Positions 42,496-53,679 of a stretch of DNA of 64,000 nt are shown here, in pieces. The notes beneath the pieces were generated by a model, which was not told where the DNA came from, ran no database searches, and was given only the letters and a program-made list of their open reading frames with translations. Position 1 is the first letter of the stretch; each line of letters opens with the position of its first letter. A program made the translations under genes and the position numbers. The stretch covers positions 24,690,031-24,754,030 of the forward strand of contig OY754989.1 in NCBI GenBank assembly GCA_963576475.1. Direction: 5' to 3'. This DNA is from Molanna angustata (taxonomy: Eukaryota > Arthropoda > Insecta > Trichoptera > Molannidae).

Positions 42496-43082
42496 ATGAT
42501 ATATGTGAAGTTCGTCATGCGCTTTTGAATACTAAAGCGTTATTCTTGTGTTTGGTTGGAAGACTCAGCCATCGCCCACAGTTTATAGCACAAAGTTGTA
42601 GTTTTATCAACCCGAGTGAACTGGAGAATCAGTAAAATATTCATAGAGACATACAAAGAAGCAAGGTTCTTAGTAAATGACTTTCTTTTCATATCCTTTC
42701 ATACTTCCTACATTCTTATTTCATTTTCATCTTTTTGTTATTCCTATGCACCATGTCTTTATACACAACTGCTTCGGGCTGTTGAATGTATGACTAGTTC
42801 GTTCTCGTCGACCTACAACTTATATTATGTAGATTGCAATATGACACCGCGAAAGATGTGTCAAACTTTGTCATATCTTGCTTACTTTCAAAACTTTCAT
42901 TTTAAAGTATACATTTACTATTTATGTATTAAGGTAGGTAGAGAAGACCGTTCGCCACATTCTCAACTCTGGTATCTTACATTATCTACACAATACTTTA
43001 TTTTATTTAGACTATTCTCTTCATGAAAATCCATGATGATGATACCTATATACCTAGAATAAAATACTAGCTAAAATAATAG
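42496..43082. other. Unassigned region
   Basis: A 136-codon plus frame (42616-43026) has no recognisable motif and an AT-driven composition; it is not supported as a gene. No repeat seen. Confidence 0.35.
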
Positions 43083-43392
43083 TACCATACCATCACGCCA
43101 TTTCCCTATTTGGGGTAGGCAGAGAGAACCGAACGCCAGAGTCCTCTCTCTTGACATACATTCCTCGCTTCATTCACGTCCATACATCGTCTCATACATA
43201 CTCTTCTATTATTCTTACTTCTAACATCACCATCTTTCAAAATCCCATTTGTGTGATCGTGCCAACTTTTTCTTGGCCGACCTCTTCTTTTCGTTCCTCT
43301 TTTATCAGTCTTGTATACTTTTTTTGTCAGACGGTCATCACTGATTCTTTCTATGTGGCCGAACCACCTTAGGGCATTTATTTTCATCTTAC
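43083..43392 (-). mobile_element. LINE family A, copy A3, open frame
   Basis: The minus frame 43387-43106 reads MKINALRWFGHIERISDDRL, TKKVYKTDKRGTKRRGRPRKSW, HDHTNGILKDGDVRSKNNRR, MRRCMDVNEARNVCQERG and WRSVLSAYPK, followed by the family 3' end. It is over 90% identical in protein to the copy at 52030-52420. No stop or frameshift in 93 codons, so this is a recent 5'-truncated insertion. Confidence 0.9.
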
Positions 43393-44929
43393 TTACGATA
43401 AATAATAGTAACTACACAAAAAGCGTCCGATGCCACTAATTTCTGTCTTGACATACATTCTACATTCATCGCTTTTCAAACACTAATGCACTTTCTCGTA
43501 TTGGCTCTTTTTTCATTCTAAATTCACACTTTTATATCTTTTATATTAATTATTATTATTTTTTTGTAGCGCACATATTTTGTTTTTTTGGAAAAACTCT
43601 GGTGAGCGTTGAAACAGAAAATAAATCAATTTTAAATGAGCTTTCCTTTATATATTTTTGTTCTGAGTAGTTGAATCATAAGATAACCAATTTTGTAGCT
43701 TAAACGTTTGTCTCCTATGGTACTCTTTAGTCTGCAAGAATTTTGAAATTTTTGTTCTTTCAGTGTTCTGCATAGTATCAAAATCTGTAACCTTCAGCAG
43801 AAAATATTTTAAGAGGGTGAACATTGTGTTGCCGATAAATTTCCGCGTAATGGTTTAAAAATTCATAAATAATCCTAATTAATATAGGTGTAGGTAATAA
43901 AAATATTTTTAATGTATTTTTATAAATAAATATAATATTTTCTATGTAGAAAATACAAATTAAATTAGGGAAGACGTTAGAATATCTAAAATACATATTT
44001 TCATTTTTTTTCTCTGCATCATATTATATTTTACATTAGCACTTATTTCCTGGAACGATTTGTAGGTATATGAAAGTAGAGAGCAGCCTGATATGTATAT
44101 TATATTACCGAGAGCCATCTAACGCCGCCTGGATAAAGTACAAATATGTTTCTGCTATTCGTTCATAGATGGCGGACAAAATATTAGTTTTACGTCTAAT
44201 CTGTTTCCTTATATTATATTTCGTTGTCATTGGTGAATTCCTACGATGTTTTTGAAACTATTTTTCAATTCCTTATTCAAACATATAAATTTATTTATTT
44301 ATTTATTTATTTATAAGGAATGTTTGTACCTATTTTTTCATTTCAATAGTTGATCGTTGTAACTCTGTGGTTGAGTTTCATTCACGAAGAATATAGCACT
44401 TTTATAAGCACCGTAATTATTATATTATGTGTGAAGTGTGCTTGATATTTTTCATATTTACTGAAAAATAATGTTTCTGTATTTTTAAATATAAGTAGGG
44501 GTATATAGGGGTATTTAAAAAATAAAAATATTTATCTATTACATTAAAAAATATATTTATTAATTTCACATTGATACATTTAAAAAAACATTTACAATTT
44601 TTTTTAATTATATCTACACATATATTTAAACCATTATTTTTGAAAAAGAATGTATTTATGTATTTATACATTTTAAGAATAGTGATGAGCAAATATTGCA
44701 GCAAGACTGCATTTATCACTGTAAGACTAAATATTTAACATTAATACATATTTTCCATTTATAACTAAGTATATACATTTATTGAAAAAAATCTAAGGTA
44801 TGTACCTACATTTATTACGTGTTTTACATTTTCTTATGTCTATACAAATTTATTTAAAACATTATATGTACATTTATAAAAAAAAAATAAGATAGAGTTG
44901 TGTTAAATATTAAATTCATAATAATAATA
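43393..44929. other. AT-rich unassigned region with a LINE-type tail
   Basis: (ATTT)n at about 44289-44312 is the antisense of an (AAAT)n LINE tail, but no LINE coding block was found beside it. Short minus frames (43996-43778, 44719-44420) are composition-driven. Confidence 0.35.
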
Positions 44930-44990
44930 ATAATCAGGACAATTTATAAAGCGCCGTTAGTGACAACCGTGGTCACCTCAAAGGCGTATT
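44930..44990 (-). mobile_element. L2-like LINE 3' end fragment
   Basis: GACAATTTATAAAGCGCCGTTAG and GGTCACCTCAAAGGCG match the antisense 3' end of the L2-like LINE at 26097-26160; an (ATA)n run precedes it. Confidence 0.65.
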
Positions 44991-45406
44991 ATCTATGTAA
45001 ATTATTAACGATTATAATGGTATTTATATGACAATTAATTGATGAAAACTATTTAATAAATTATGTACTTACAAAAAATGAATCAATACACTTAAAAAAA
45101 TAATATAATTTAACAAATATATTATTTACATTTAAATAAATCTAATTTATATGTACATTATTGGACATCAAATAGGTAGGTCGACGTGTGACTTAAATAT
45201 ATATAAATTTATTAACTATAATATATTGAAAAAAAATTATATAATATAACAGCCATTTCGATGAACTCAAAATATATGTCAAAATTAAAATATTTACATT
45301 TATTAAATAATATGACATATAATAATTAAAAATAATACGTTAAGTGTGTTTTAAATTATTATTAAATAACTATAAAAAACTAAGAAAATTTTTGCGTAAA
45401 TATACC
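44991..45406. other. Unassigned AT-rich spacer
   Basis: No open frame or repeat recognised; poly-A and TA runs only. Confidence 0.35.
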
Positions 45407-45655
45407 AGTAGCGGAATTATTTATAGAAGCCGAAAATTTTGGCTTGCTTATGAATATTATGTTAAGAAATTCAAGATCTAATATTTTTTGTCTGTTTTAT
45501 TGATATAAATACCACAAGACAAGATAAAAAATTGAACCGTATGTATTAACGATTTTTGACAGGGCCACAAAAATGTAAATATGATTTTGGCATGTGATTT
45601 TAAAATATTTTCATGGCCACTCAAATGAACAACGGTTTTTCTAGTCCGAAATATA
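45407..45655 (+). repeat. Interspersed repeat Q, second copy
   Basis: GTAGCGGAATTATTTATAGA, AATATTATGTTAAGAAATTC, GACAGGGCCACAAAAATG and CATGGCCACTCAAATGAAC match 32790-33010. Confidence 0.65.
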
Positions 45656-46119
45656 GGTAGGTACATTGACTCCGATATTATTTGAATGAACGAATTTCAA
45701 AATAATAAAAAATATTAAGACTAATATTTACATAAGTAGTTTGTCATTGGCGAGCCTTTGACTGGAAATATTTTTCCCGAGTCTTCTTAATGGTATACTT
45801 ATAAATAAATTATTTTATATATGTACAACTGTAATATATTCTCTATAGTAAATTATGTCAAGTTGACTAAAAAATAAAATTATAGGTATAAAAGAATTTA
45901 ACAAAATAATACTATGTAAAATACTTTATACAATGAGCATCAGTGTTTGGTTGGCGGTTTATTTTTTTACTAATAATACGTTTAAATTACATTAAAATAA
46001 CATATCTATTTTACATTAAAAAAACAATTGATGTAAAATAAAAACGAATTTGGTTATTAGAATATACAGTAAAGATCTATTTCGATGCATTTTTTGAAAA
46101 GATCTATTTGACACTTTAG
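45656..46119. other. Unassigned AT-rich spacer
   Basis: No gene recognised. Two ACATTAAAATAA-type motifs near 45990 and 46012 suggest local duplication. Confidence 0.3.
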
Positions 46120-48520
46120 CCTGATTTGAAATTCGTTGATTAAAAATTGACCGTAATAAAATTTTACGAAAAAAAATTGACCTATTTTACTTGAATTAAG
46201 AAAATTTTACTTGAAAAAAGAAGCTTGTTGGTACTTTCATCGAGGTTTTGTATATATATTTACAAACTTGTACGCAGATATTTTTGACGAAAATGAGCGT
46301 AATAAAATTGATGAAAGAAATTGACATATTAAATTCGTATTAAGAAAATTATTAAGAAGCTTGGTACTTTCAACGAATCTTTGTACGTATATTTACAAAC
46401 TTATACGCGGAGATTTAATAACAAAAATGAGCGTAATAAAATTGATGAATAAAAATTGACATAATAAAAATTGACATATTAAATTTCGAATTAAGAAAAT
46501 TATTAAGAAGCTTGTTGGTACTTTCAACGAATCTTTGTACATATATTTACAAACTTATACGCGGAGATCTAATAACAAAAATGAGCGTAATAAAATTGAT
46601 GAATAAAAACTGACATCATAAAAATTGACATATTAAATTCGAATTAAGAAAATTATTAAGAAGCTTTTTGGTACTTTCAACGAATCTTTGTACATATATT
46701 TACAAACTTATACGCGGAGATTTAATAACAAAAATGAGCGTAATAAAATTGATGAATAAAAATTGACATTATAAAAATTGAAATTATAAAAATTGACATA
46801 TTAAATTTCGAACTAAGAAAATTATTAAGAAGCTTGTTGGTACTTTCAACGAATCTTTGTACATATATTTACAAACTTATACGCGGAGATTTAATAACAA
46901 AAATGAGCGTAATAAAATTGATGAATTAAAACTGACATCATAAAAATTGACATATTAAATTCGAATTAAGAAAATTATTAAGAAGCTTTTTGGTACTTTC
47001 AACAAATCTTTGTACATATATTTACAAACTTATACGCGGAGATTTAATAACAAAAATGAGCGTAATAAAATTGATGAATAAAAATTGACATTATAAAAAT
47101 TGACATATTAAATTTCGAATTAAGAAAATTATTAAGAAGCTTGTTGGTACTTTCAACGAATCTTTGTACATATATTTACAAACTTATACGCGGAGATTTA
47201 ATAACAAAAATGAGCGTAATAAAATTGATGAATAAAAACTGACATCATAAAAATTGACATATTAAATTCGAATTAAGAAAATTATTAAGAAGCTTTTTGG
47301 TACTTTCAACAAATCTTTGTACATATATTTACAAACTTATACGCGGAGATTTAATAACAAAAATGAGCGTAATAAAATTGATGAATAAAAATTGACATTA
47401 TAAAAATTGACATATTAAATTTCGAATTAAGAAAATTATTAAGAAGCTTGTTGGTACTTTCAACGAATCTTTGTACATATATTTACAAACTTATACGCGG
47501 AGATTTAATAACAAAAATGAGCGCAATAAAATTGATGAATAAAAACTGACATCATAAAAATTGACATATTAAATTCGAATTAAGAAAATTATTAAGAAGC
47601 TTTTTGGTACTTTCAACGAATCTTTGTACATATATTTACAAACTTATACGCGGAGATTTAATAACAAAAATAAGCGTAATAAAATTGATGAATAAAAATT
47701 GACATTATAAAAATTGACATTATAAAAATTGACATTATAAAAAGTGACATTATAAAAATTGACATATTAAATTTCGAATTAAGAAAATTATTAGGAAGCT
47801 TGTTGGTACTTTCAACGAATCTTTGTACATATATTTACAAACTTATACGCGGAGATTTAATAACAAAAATGAGCGTAATAAAATTGATGAATAAAAACTG
47901 ACATCATAAAAATTGACATATTAAATTCGAATTAAGAAAATTATTAAGAAGCTTTTTGGTACTTTCAACAAATCTTTGTACATATATTTACAAACTTATA
48001 CGCGGAGATTTAATAACAAAAATGAGCGTAATAAAATTGATGAATAAAAATTGACATTATAAAAATTGACATATTAAATTTCGAATTAAGAAAATTATTA
48101 AGCAGCTTGTTGGTACTTTCAACGAATCTTTGTACATATATTTACAAACTTATACGCGGAGATTTAATAACAAAAATGAGCGTAATAAAATTGATGAATA
48201 AAAATTGACATAATAAAAATTGACATATTAAATTTCGAATTAAGAAAATTATTAAGAAGCTTTTTGGTACTTTCAACGAATCTTTGTACATATATTTACA
48301 AACTTATACGCGGAGATTTAATAACAAAAATGAGCGAAGTAAAATTGATGAATAAAAATTGACATAATAAAAATTGACATATTAAATTCGAATTAAGAAA
48401 ATTATTAAGAAGCTTGTTGGTACTTTCAACGAATCTTTGTACATATATTTACAAACTTATACGCGGAGATTTAATAACAAAATAGAGCGTAATAAAATTG
48501 ATGAATAAAAATTGACTACA
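46120..48520. repeat. Dimeric satellite: alternating 153- and 154-bp monomers, about 15 copies
   Basis: TACGCGG recurs at about 46403, 46558, 46711, 46880, 47033, 47187, 47340, 47494, 47647, 47846, 47999, 48153, 48307 and 48460. Monomers alternate between type A (AAGCTTGTTGGTAC) and type B (AAGCTTTTTGGTAC), with linked differences AAACTGACATCAT versus AAATTGACATTAT, so the true unit is a 307-bp dimer. One monomer (47647-47846) is longer through extra ATTGACATTATAAAA copies, as is that at 46711-46880. The left edge is degenerate. No ORF. Confidence 0.95.
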
Positions 48521-48900
48521 AAATTACAAACTGAACGCAGAGTTTTGAACTGTCGAATACTTTGGTGACTCACCGAAGTATCTTGAAGCGAAGAAGGGTC
48601 TGGGTCTTGGCGCGAAGAATTCTGCTGTTGAAAGTGACCCAGTACAGAAGATCATAAAACAAGAACTGTGGACAAAGAAACACAACACTTTAATAAATTA
48701 ATATTCCTTATTAATTACTAATTATACATGGGATGTATGAAAGTTATTTTATTTGTTATAAAAAAATAAACAAAACACATTGAACCAAAAAAAATTAAAT
48801 TATAAAAAAAAAATGTAATGATATAAGTAAAATTAGATCGATTTATATGTGTTTAAAATATTAGTAACTATGTAATATTGTAATTTCTTGTGTTGTGATG
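48521..48900. other. Array flank, unassigned
   Basis: 48535-48690 is less AT-rich (CTCACCGAAGTATCTTGAAG, GGTCTGGGTCTTGGCGCG, GTGACCCAGTACAG) and could be a fragment of a gene or LINE, but no frame is convincing. The rest is AT-rich. Confidence 0.35.
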
Positions 48901-49087
48901 GCTGGTGTCCGTACTAATATTTTTTTGAAAAGACAAAATAACTATGTAAAACCGAAATGTCAAATATTTCGCTTGGTATACTTGTAAACTGCTAGCCCTA
49001 GAACAGGGTTACCTAGTTGAGCAGCAGTAATCTTCATGATAGTCTTTGTTATAAAGGTTTGAAAAAAAAATAAATAAATAAATAAAT
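48901..49087 (+). mobile_element. LINE 3' end with (AAAT)n tail
   Basis: A non-coding body ends with AAATAAATAAATAAATAAAT at about 49069-49087. It resembles other CR1/Jockey-like tails here (273-289, 2068-2085). No coding block is attached. Confidence 0.5.
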
Positions 49088-49139
49088 TGGTACCTACCTA
49101 ATAACTGATATTTATTGAATAAAATAATAATTAATTGAA

Positions 49140-49645
49140 TAAAAAATTATGTATGACGACAAATTCGGCGTATGCTAGTGAAACCTGGACATCGCAGAAG
49201 TCGCAGGAAAGTAGAATAAATGCAGTTGAAATGAAATCGTTAGAAGAATTTGTAATAGAACGATGTATGACCGGGTAAGAAATGAGGACATAAGGAAAGA
49301 ATGTAAGATGAAGAAATATGTCATCAATAGAATGAAAGTGAACACATTGAGATGGTTTGGCCACATGGGGAGAATGAATGAGGAACGCCTGACGAAGAAA
49401 ATATACATTGCGGACAGGAATGGAACGAGAGGTTGGGGACGCCCAAGGAAGGGATAGTACGTCCATGTGAATGACATTCTGAAAGACGGAAATTTTAGAA
49501 GTGTGAGCAACAGGGGGGAACATGTATGAGACGAAGCATGAATGTGGGCGAGACGAGGGATGCGTGCTAGGATAGAAAAATGTGGCGTTCGGTTCTCTCT
49601 CCCTACCCCGCGAAGGACATGGCGCGATAGTATGTATGTAATTTT
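49140..49645 (+). mobile_element. LINE family A, copy A4, frameshifted
   Basis: Pieces in order are YASETWTSQKSQESRINAVE, then KVNTLRWFGHMGRMNEERLT, KKIYIADRNGTRGWGRPRKG, HVNDILKDG and the terminal CGGTTCTCTCTCCCTACCCC. This extends the family upstream to the SETW block. Several frameshifts and a stop after RPRKG. Confidence 0.85.
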
Positions 49646-49765
49646 AAAAACATTTTTCATGGCCACTGAAATTAACAACAATACTAAAAAAAAACATTAA
49701 ATTTTCGACATTTCCCCATTTTTTTCGGGGTTTGCCTAGTCCTAAAGTTCTAGGCTCGCCCCTGG
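49646..49765 (+). repeat. Repeat Q fragment
   Basis: CATGGCCACTGAAATTAAC, TAAATTTTCGACATTTCCCC and GGGGTTTGCCTAGTCC match 32990-33075. It lies between two family A LINE copies. Confidence 0.6.
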
Positions 49766-50095
49766 CGTTCGGTTCTTTCTACCTACCCCGCGAGGGACAT
49801 GGTGTGATGGTTTGTTTTTATGTACGTTAAGAAGGATATTATAAGTAAAATGAAAGTGAATACCCTGAGGTGATTTGGGCATTTTGAAAGAATGAATGAT
49901 GAACGAATGACCCAAAAAATAAACATGGGTGTAAGAGATGGAGTCAATAGCAGGGGCCGCCCCAGAAAGGGATGGCATGACCATGTAAATGATATTTTGA
50001 AATTTTGAACAAACGAGGAGCTTGAATGTAAAGGAAGCGACGAATGTTGCAAAAATGGAGTATGGCGCTCGTTTCTCTTTGCTTACCCCGACTGC
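49766..50095 (+). mobile_element. LINE family A, copy A5, degenerate
   Basis: It begins with a bare family terminus (GGCGTTCGGTTCTTTCTACC, 49763-49815). It continues with KMKVNTLR, GHFERMNDERMTQKINMGVR, GRPRKGWHDHVNDI and a terminus (GGCGCTCGTTTCTC...CCCGAC). So at least two truncated insertions lie in series. Confidence 0.78.
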
Positions 50096-50130
50096 GTATT
50101 TACCTTTCCGTGTTGATTAGGAGGCAAGTA

Positions 50131-50715
50131 CTGCCTCAAATTAGTCACTAGTTTGTTGCGCTAATGCACTTAAAAACTCATGTTGAATTCAAGGCATGTA
50201 TCTTCCAAATGCACACGGTTTAGCAACGCAAACTGTTACTGCTAATACGTGTTCAATTCAAAGCATGCGTCTTTCAATCGTGCACAGGTTTATAAATTTT
50301 ACCGTGCGTATTAATTGAGCGTTACAAGGCTGTGTTAGAGGCATTTTTGTGTATGTTTGTTTTTGTTTTAATAGATAAATCTACACAAATCTACATTATA
50401 TCATAAAAATTCGTTAAGATCCATATTACTTAAAGACAAACAAAATTACTGATTACTACCCTCCATATAATAATCTGTGAACAAAATACAAATGTGACAG
50501 TGACAGACGAAATGCGAGCGAAATGAAATAGCGCACGAACTTCATGGCTATATATTATGTTCCACATTCAATAATATTAATTGTCTTGAATTGAACACGT
50601 ATCAGCAGGAACAGTTTGCGTTGTTAAACCGTGTGCATTTGGAGAACACGTGCCTTGAATTCAACACGAGTTTTAAGTGCATTAGCGCAACAAACAAGTG
50701 CCTAATTCGAGGCAG
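50131..50715. mobile_element. MITE with ~150-bp inverted ends and TA flanks
   Basis: The left arm starts CTGCCTCAAATTAGTCACTAG and contains TTGTTGCGCTAATGCAC, ATTCAAGGCATG, CCAAATGCACACGG and AACGCAAACTGTT. The right arm carries all of these in reverse and ends CTAATTCGAGGCAG. TA is present on both sides (50129-50130, 50716-50717), the Tc1/mariner duplication. The middle (about 290 bp) is unique and non-coding. Confidence 0.82.
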
Positions 50716-50717
50716 TA

Positions 50718-51244
50718 GGACTAGACAAATAAGTGATTGCGGGTGACAGTTTTATAAATCATTGTAAAAAATCTATGGATGCAAATGTCAGAGAAAAAGT
50801 GACACATAATTCCCTGCACAACATCGAAAGCCAACTAATTTTATTGGTTAATACAAATTAGAGTATTTCTCTGCACTAAAATTGGTTTATGCACAGGTTA
50901 TGTCAGCCGCAATCTTTACGCTGGGCGAGGTATACTTGCCTCCTAAACCAACAAAAGGTAATACGCACCTCGACAGAAACATCACGTGATGGTATATATG
51001 TAAAAATAATAAGTATTGACGTGATATGAAGAGAATACTCACCAAATATTTTTGTAGGAGATGCGAGAAGATGCAGAATACAGATGGTCTACAGAACTGG
51101 TAGATTGGCTCTGATGTGTCGCTGTTTAACGACATGGCCCAAGTTGCTGTTCTGATGGAAGTTGTATTTGGGAGTCTGAAAAAATACTAAAGACATTATT
51201 AATAACGAATTGATAGATAAATTAATTGGGATCGAATATATTAA
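50718..51244. other. Unassigned spacer
   Basis: An 82-codon minus frame (51135-50887) has no recognisable motif. CTTGCCTCCTAAACC near 50935 recalls the MITE flank but is not clearly homologous. Confidence 0.35.
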
Positions 51245-51408
51245 AAGTTGCATATACGCAAATATTTCAATAATACAAGTCGTTTGAAAATGACATTTTT
51301 ACTATCGCCATCTATGAAATAACGGAGAAACCTTTTTGTAACGCCATCTATTGAGAAATTGGTTTATTTGTAAACAATGAAAGCAATAATGTGCTAAGCA
51401 ACAATGTG

Positions 51409-51461
51409 CTGGGGTGATATGTGCTAAGAAACAAAGTGTTTCTTAGCACATATCACCCCAG
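51409..51461. repeat. Perfect 25-bp stem with 3-nt loop
   Basis: CTGGGGTGATATGTGCTAAG plus AAACA is followed by the loop AAG and its exact complement. Not one mismatch in 25 bp. It directly touches the half MITE. Related repeat P copies at 39540 and 51960 have only one arm-like segment, so the second arm was created locally. Confidence 0.95.
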
Positions 51462-51550
51462 CCCCTCTAGACAACGTGTCATTTAGCTCAAGAAAAGAAA
51501 CGAGAAAAGATAACTCAATGTATGGAAGTAACAGTTGCCAGTCACGTGAC
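51461..51550. mobile_element. Left half of the palindromic MITE
   Basis: GCCCCTCTAGACAACGTGTC through CAATGTATGGAAGTAACAG to CAGTCACGTGAC matches the left arm and loop of 2715-2883. The right arm is absent. Confidence 0.8.
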
Positions 51551-51840
51551 GGGCTGAACTGCGCCAGAAATATTATTTCATTTTTGGCTTATTTGCCTAC
51601 TTTTACTAATGTGTATGTAAGTCGAATATTTTAACTCAATAGAGACGAAGTTGGAATATTATAGGAGAACCAGGAATTCAATGCACCTACAGGGCTTACG
51701 ACCTGTCATCGGCTAGTTTACGTGACCACTTTTGTTGCGCTTGCGCAACGTTCACCAATTATGCCTTCTTATTGAGTTTCCTTGTCAATGTAATTTTTGA
51801 AAGTTCCATATATTATATTTCAATAATGGGATTCGTTTGA

Positions 51841-52029
51841 AAATACCACATTTTCAAACGAACGCCATCTATGAAATAATGAAGAAACCTTTTTTGTAAC
51901 GCCATCTATTGAGAGATTGGTTTATTTGTAAACAATGAAAGCAACAGTCCTTATACATGAGGTGACAGTGTTTTTTCGCACACATATCACCCCCGAATCG
52001 CGCCAAAAATATGAAGTATTTCATTTGGC
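51841..52029. repeat. Second partial repeat P copy
   Basis: CGCCATCTATGAAATAATG, AACGCCATCTATTGAGAGATTGG, AACAATGAAAGCAACAGTCC and ATATCACCCCCGAATCGCGCC match 51315-51420 and 39540-39660 in reverse. Confidence 0.65.
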
Positions 52030-52430
52030 TTGTATGGTAAAATAAGAACGACGTATGATAGAATAAGAAATGATGATATTAGACGAGAATGTATGATTGA
52101 AAGAAATATCGTAAGTAAGATGAAAATAAATGCCCTAAGGTGGTTCGGCCACATAGAAAGAATGAGTGATGACCGTCTGACAAAAAAAGTATACAAGGCT
52201 GATAAAAGAGGAACGAAAAGTAGAGGTCGGCCAAGAAAAAGTTGGCACGATCACATAAATGGGATTTTGAAAGATGGTGATGTTAGAAGTAAGAATAATA
52301 GAAGAGCGTGTATGAGACGATGTATGGACGTGAATGAAGCGAGGAATGTATGTCAAGAGAGAGGAGTCTGGCGTTCGGTTCTCTCTGCCTACCCCAAATA
52401 GGGAAAATGGCGTGATGGTATGGTATTTTT
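52030..52430 (+). mobile_element. LINE family A, copy A6, open frame
   Basis: An uninterrupted frame to a stop at 52399-52401 reads TTYDRIRNDDIRRECMIERN, IVSKMKINALRWFGHIERMS, DDRLTKKVYKADKRGTKSRG, RPRKSWHDHINGILKDGDVR, SKNNRRACMRRCMDVNEARN and VCQERGVWRSVLSAYPK. These are the final ~120 residues of the family ORF2. The terminus with CCCCAAATAGGG and GGCGTGATGGTATGG follows. It is the best-preserved copy of the family here. Confidence 0.92.
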
Positions 52431-52477
52431 GGCTTGTTTACCTACTTTTACCAATGTGTATGCAAATCGATTATTTT

Positions 52478-52624
52478 AAATGCAGCATATAGGCAAACAT
52501 TGGATCCCTGTCGGGAGTCAATGATATTTTTGATGACTGGTCTTAAGCCCTGTAGGTGCTTTAAGTTCCTGGTTCTTCTATTATATTCCGATTTCGTCTC
52601 TATTGCGATGTTGCAAAATTATCA
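52478..52624. repeat. Foldback F arm and repeat P fragment
   Basis: AAATGCAGCATATAGGCAAAC, CTGTCGGGAGTCAATGATA, AAGCCCTGTAGGTGC and TTCGTCTCTATTG are pieces of F and P in the same order as at 39206-39460 (loop reversed). Confidence 0.65.
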
Positions 52625-52915
52625 AAAATAAATTGGACCGAATTAGAAATGAGGATATTAGATGAGAATGTATGTTAATAAGATGAAAATCAATGCCCCA
52701 AGGTGGTTCGGCCACACAGAAAGAATGAGTGATGAACGCCTGACAAAAATACCAAGGAAGAGTTGGTACGATCGCATATGTGGACATTTGAAATATGGAG
52801 ACGTTAGGAGTAAGAATAACAGAAGAGCGTGTATGAGACGATGCATGGACGTGAATGAAGCCAGAAATATAAGTCAAGATAGAGCAGACTAGACTTCAAT
52901 TCTCTCTTCATATCC
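52625..52915 (+). mobile_element. LINE family A, copy A7, with internal deletion
   Basis: The frame 52662-52892 reads MRMYVNKMKINAPRWFGHTE, RMSDERLTKIPRKSWYDRIC, GHLKYGDVRSKNNRRACMRR and CMDVNEARNISQDRAD. About 15 residues between LTK and PRKSW are deleted in frame relative to copy A6. Confidence 0.85.
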
Positions 52916-53180
52916 CAAACATGAATTTTTTACCTACACATATATAAGAGATCATTTCTCGTTATTTAAACAATGTACCTAACCAAACATATTTCATTTA
53001 CTTCTAGTGTTTATAATTTTTTAGTGAACAATGGAAAACTAGAAGAAAATTCTAAATCAACATTCCAAGGAAAAATACAATTGCAGCACATAAATTACTG
53101 TTGTATAGGGGAACACTTGTAATTTAAAAATAAGAAAAAATCAAAAATAGCTTTATAAGGTCATAATTTTGCAGTACGTG

Positions 53181-53385
53181 GACGTGAAAAATTATCCTAT
53201 GAGTTGAATTTTAGGCGAAAAATATCCTATAAGTTGAATTTTAGGCGAAAAATTATCCTATAAGTTGAATTTTAGGCGAAAAATTATCCTATAAGTTGAA
53301 TTTTAGGCGAAAAATTATCCTATAAGTTGAATATTAGGCGAAAAATTATCCTATAAGTTGAAATTTTGGCAATAACTATATTACG
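53181..53385. repeat. 31-bp tandem repeat, about 6.5 copies
   Basis: The unit is AATTATCCTATAAGTTG then AATTTTAGGCGAAA. Diverged relatives of the unit continue at 53390-53420 and again at 53878-53955, on the other side of inserted SINE sequence. Confidence 0.9.
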
Positions 53386-53420
53386 ATTCTTTAAGTTGAA
53401 TTTATGACAAAACATGATCT

Positions 53421-53679
53421 CATTAATTATTAAGTTTGTTATTATTTATTTGGTAGAATTCCATTCTGAATATTATTAAAATGAAACACTGTGTTTGGAT
53501 TCTACAATATATTTTATACTTATGCCTAGGCATAAGTATGTTTAAGATTCTACGTATATTTTTTTTAATTGGTCGATAGCTATTTCGCCATGTTAGGGCA
53601 TCTTCAACACTGTTTTATTTTTTTAATCTAATTTAAAATGGATTTCTACAATGTAAAATATCCACAATTACTTGTAATA
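53421..53679. other. Unassigned spacer
   Basis: A short palindrome ATACTTATGCCTAGGCATAAGTAT occurs near 53516-53539. Nothing else recognisable. Confidence 0.4.

Larger units (their letters stand above)
51245..51840 (-). repeat. Repeat P, reverse copy, containing a perfect palindrome and a half MITE
   Basis: Blocks of 39470-39945 occur in reverse order (AACGCCATCTATTGAGAAATTGG, GCGCCAGAAATATTATTTC, AATAGAGACGAAGTTGG, CACCTACAGGGCTTACGACC, AACGTTCACCAATTATGCC). It is interrupted by the palindrome at 51409-51461 and by the left half of the palindromic MITE (51461-51550). Confidence 0.75.

Noticed and set aside
42616..43026. 136-codon plus-strand ORF as a gene
   Set aside because: Composition is AT-driven, no domain or splice context is visible, and it lies between LINE insertions.
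44420..45660. Small ORFs rich in I, K, N and Y
   Set aside because: Typical random frames of very AT-rich non-coding DNA; no motif or codon-use signal.
49131..50052. Minus-strand ORFs of 80 to 168 codons
   Set aside because: They are antisense to LINE family A ORF remnants on the plus strand and carry the complements of its conserved blocks.
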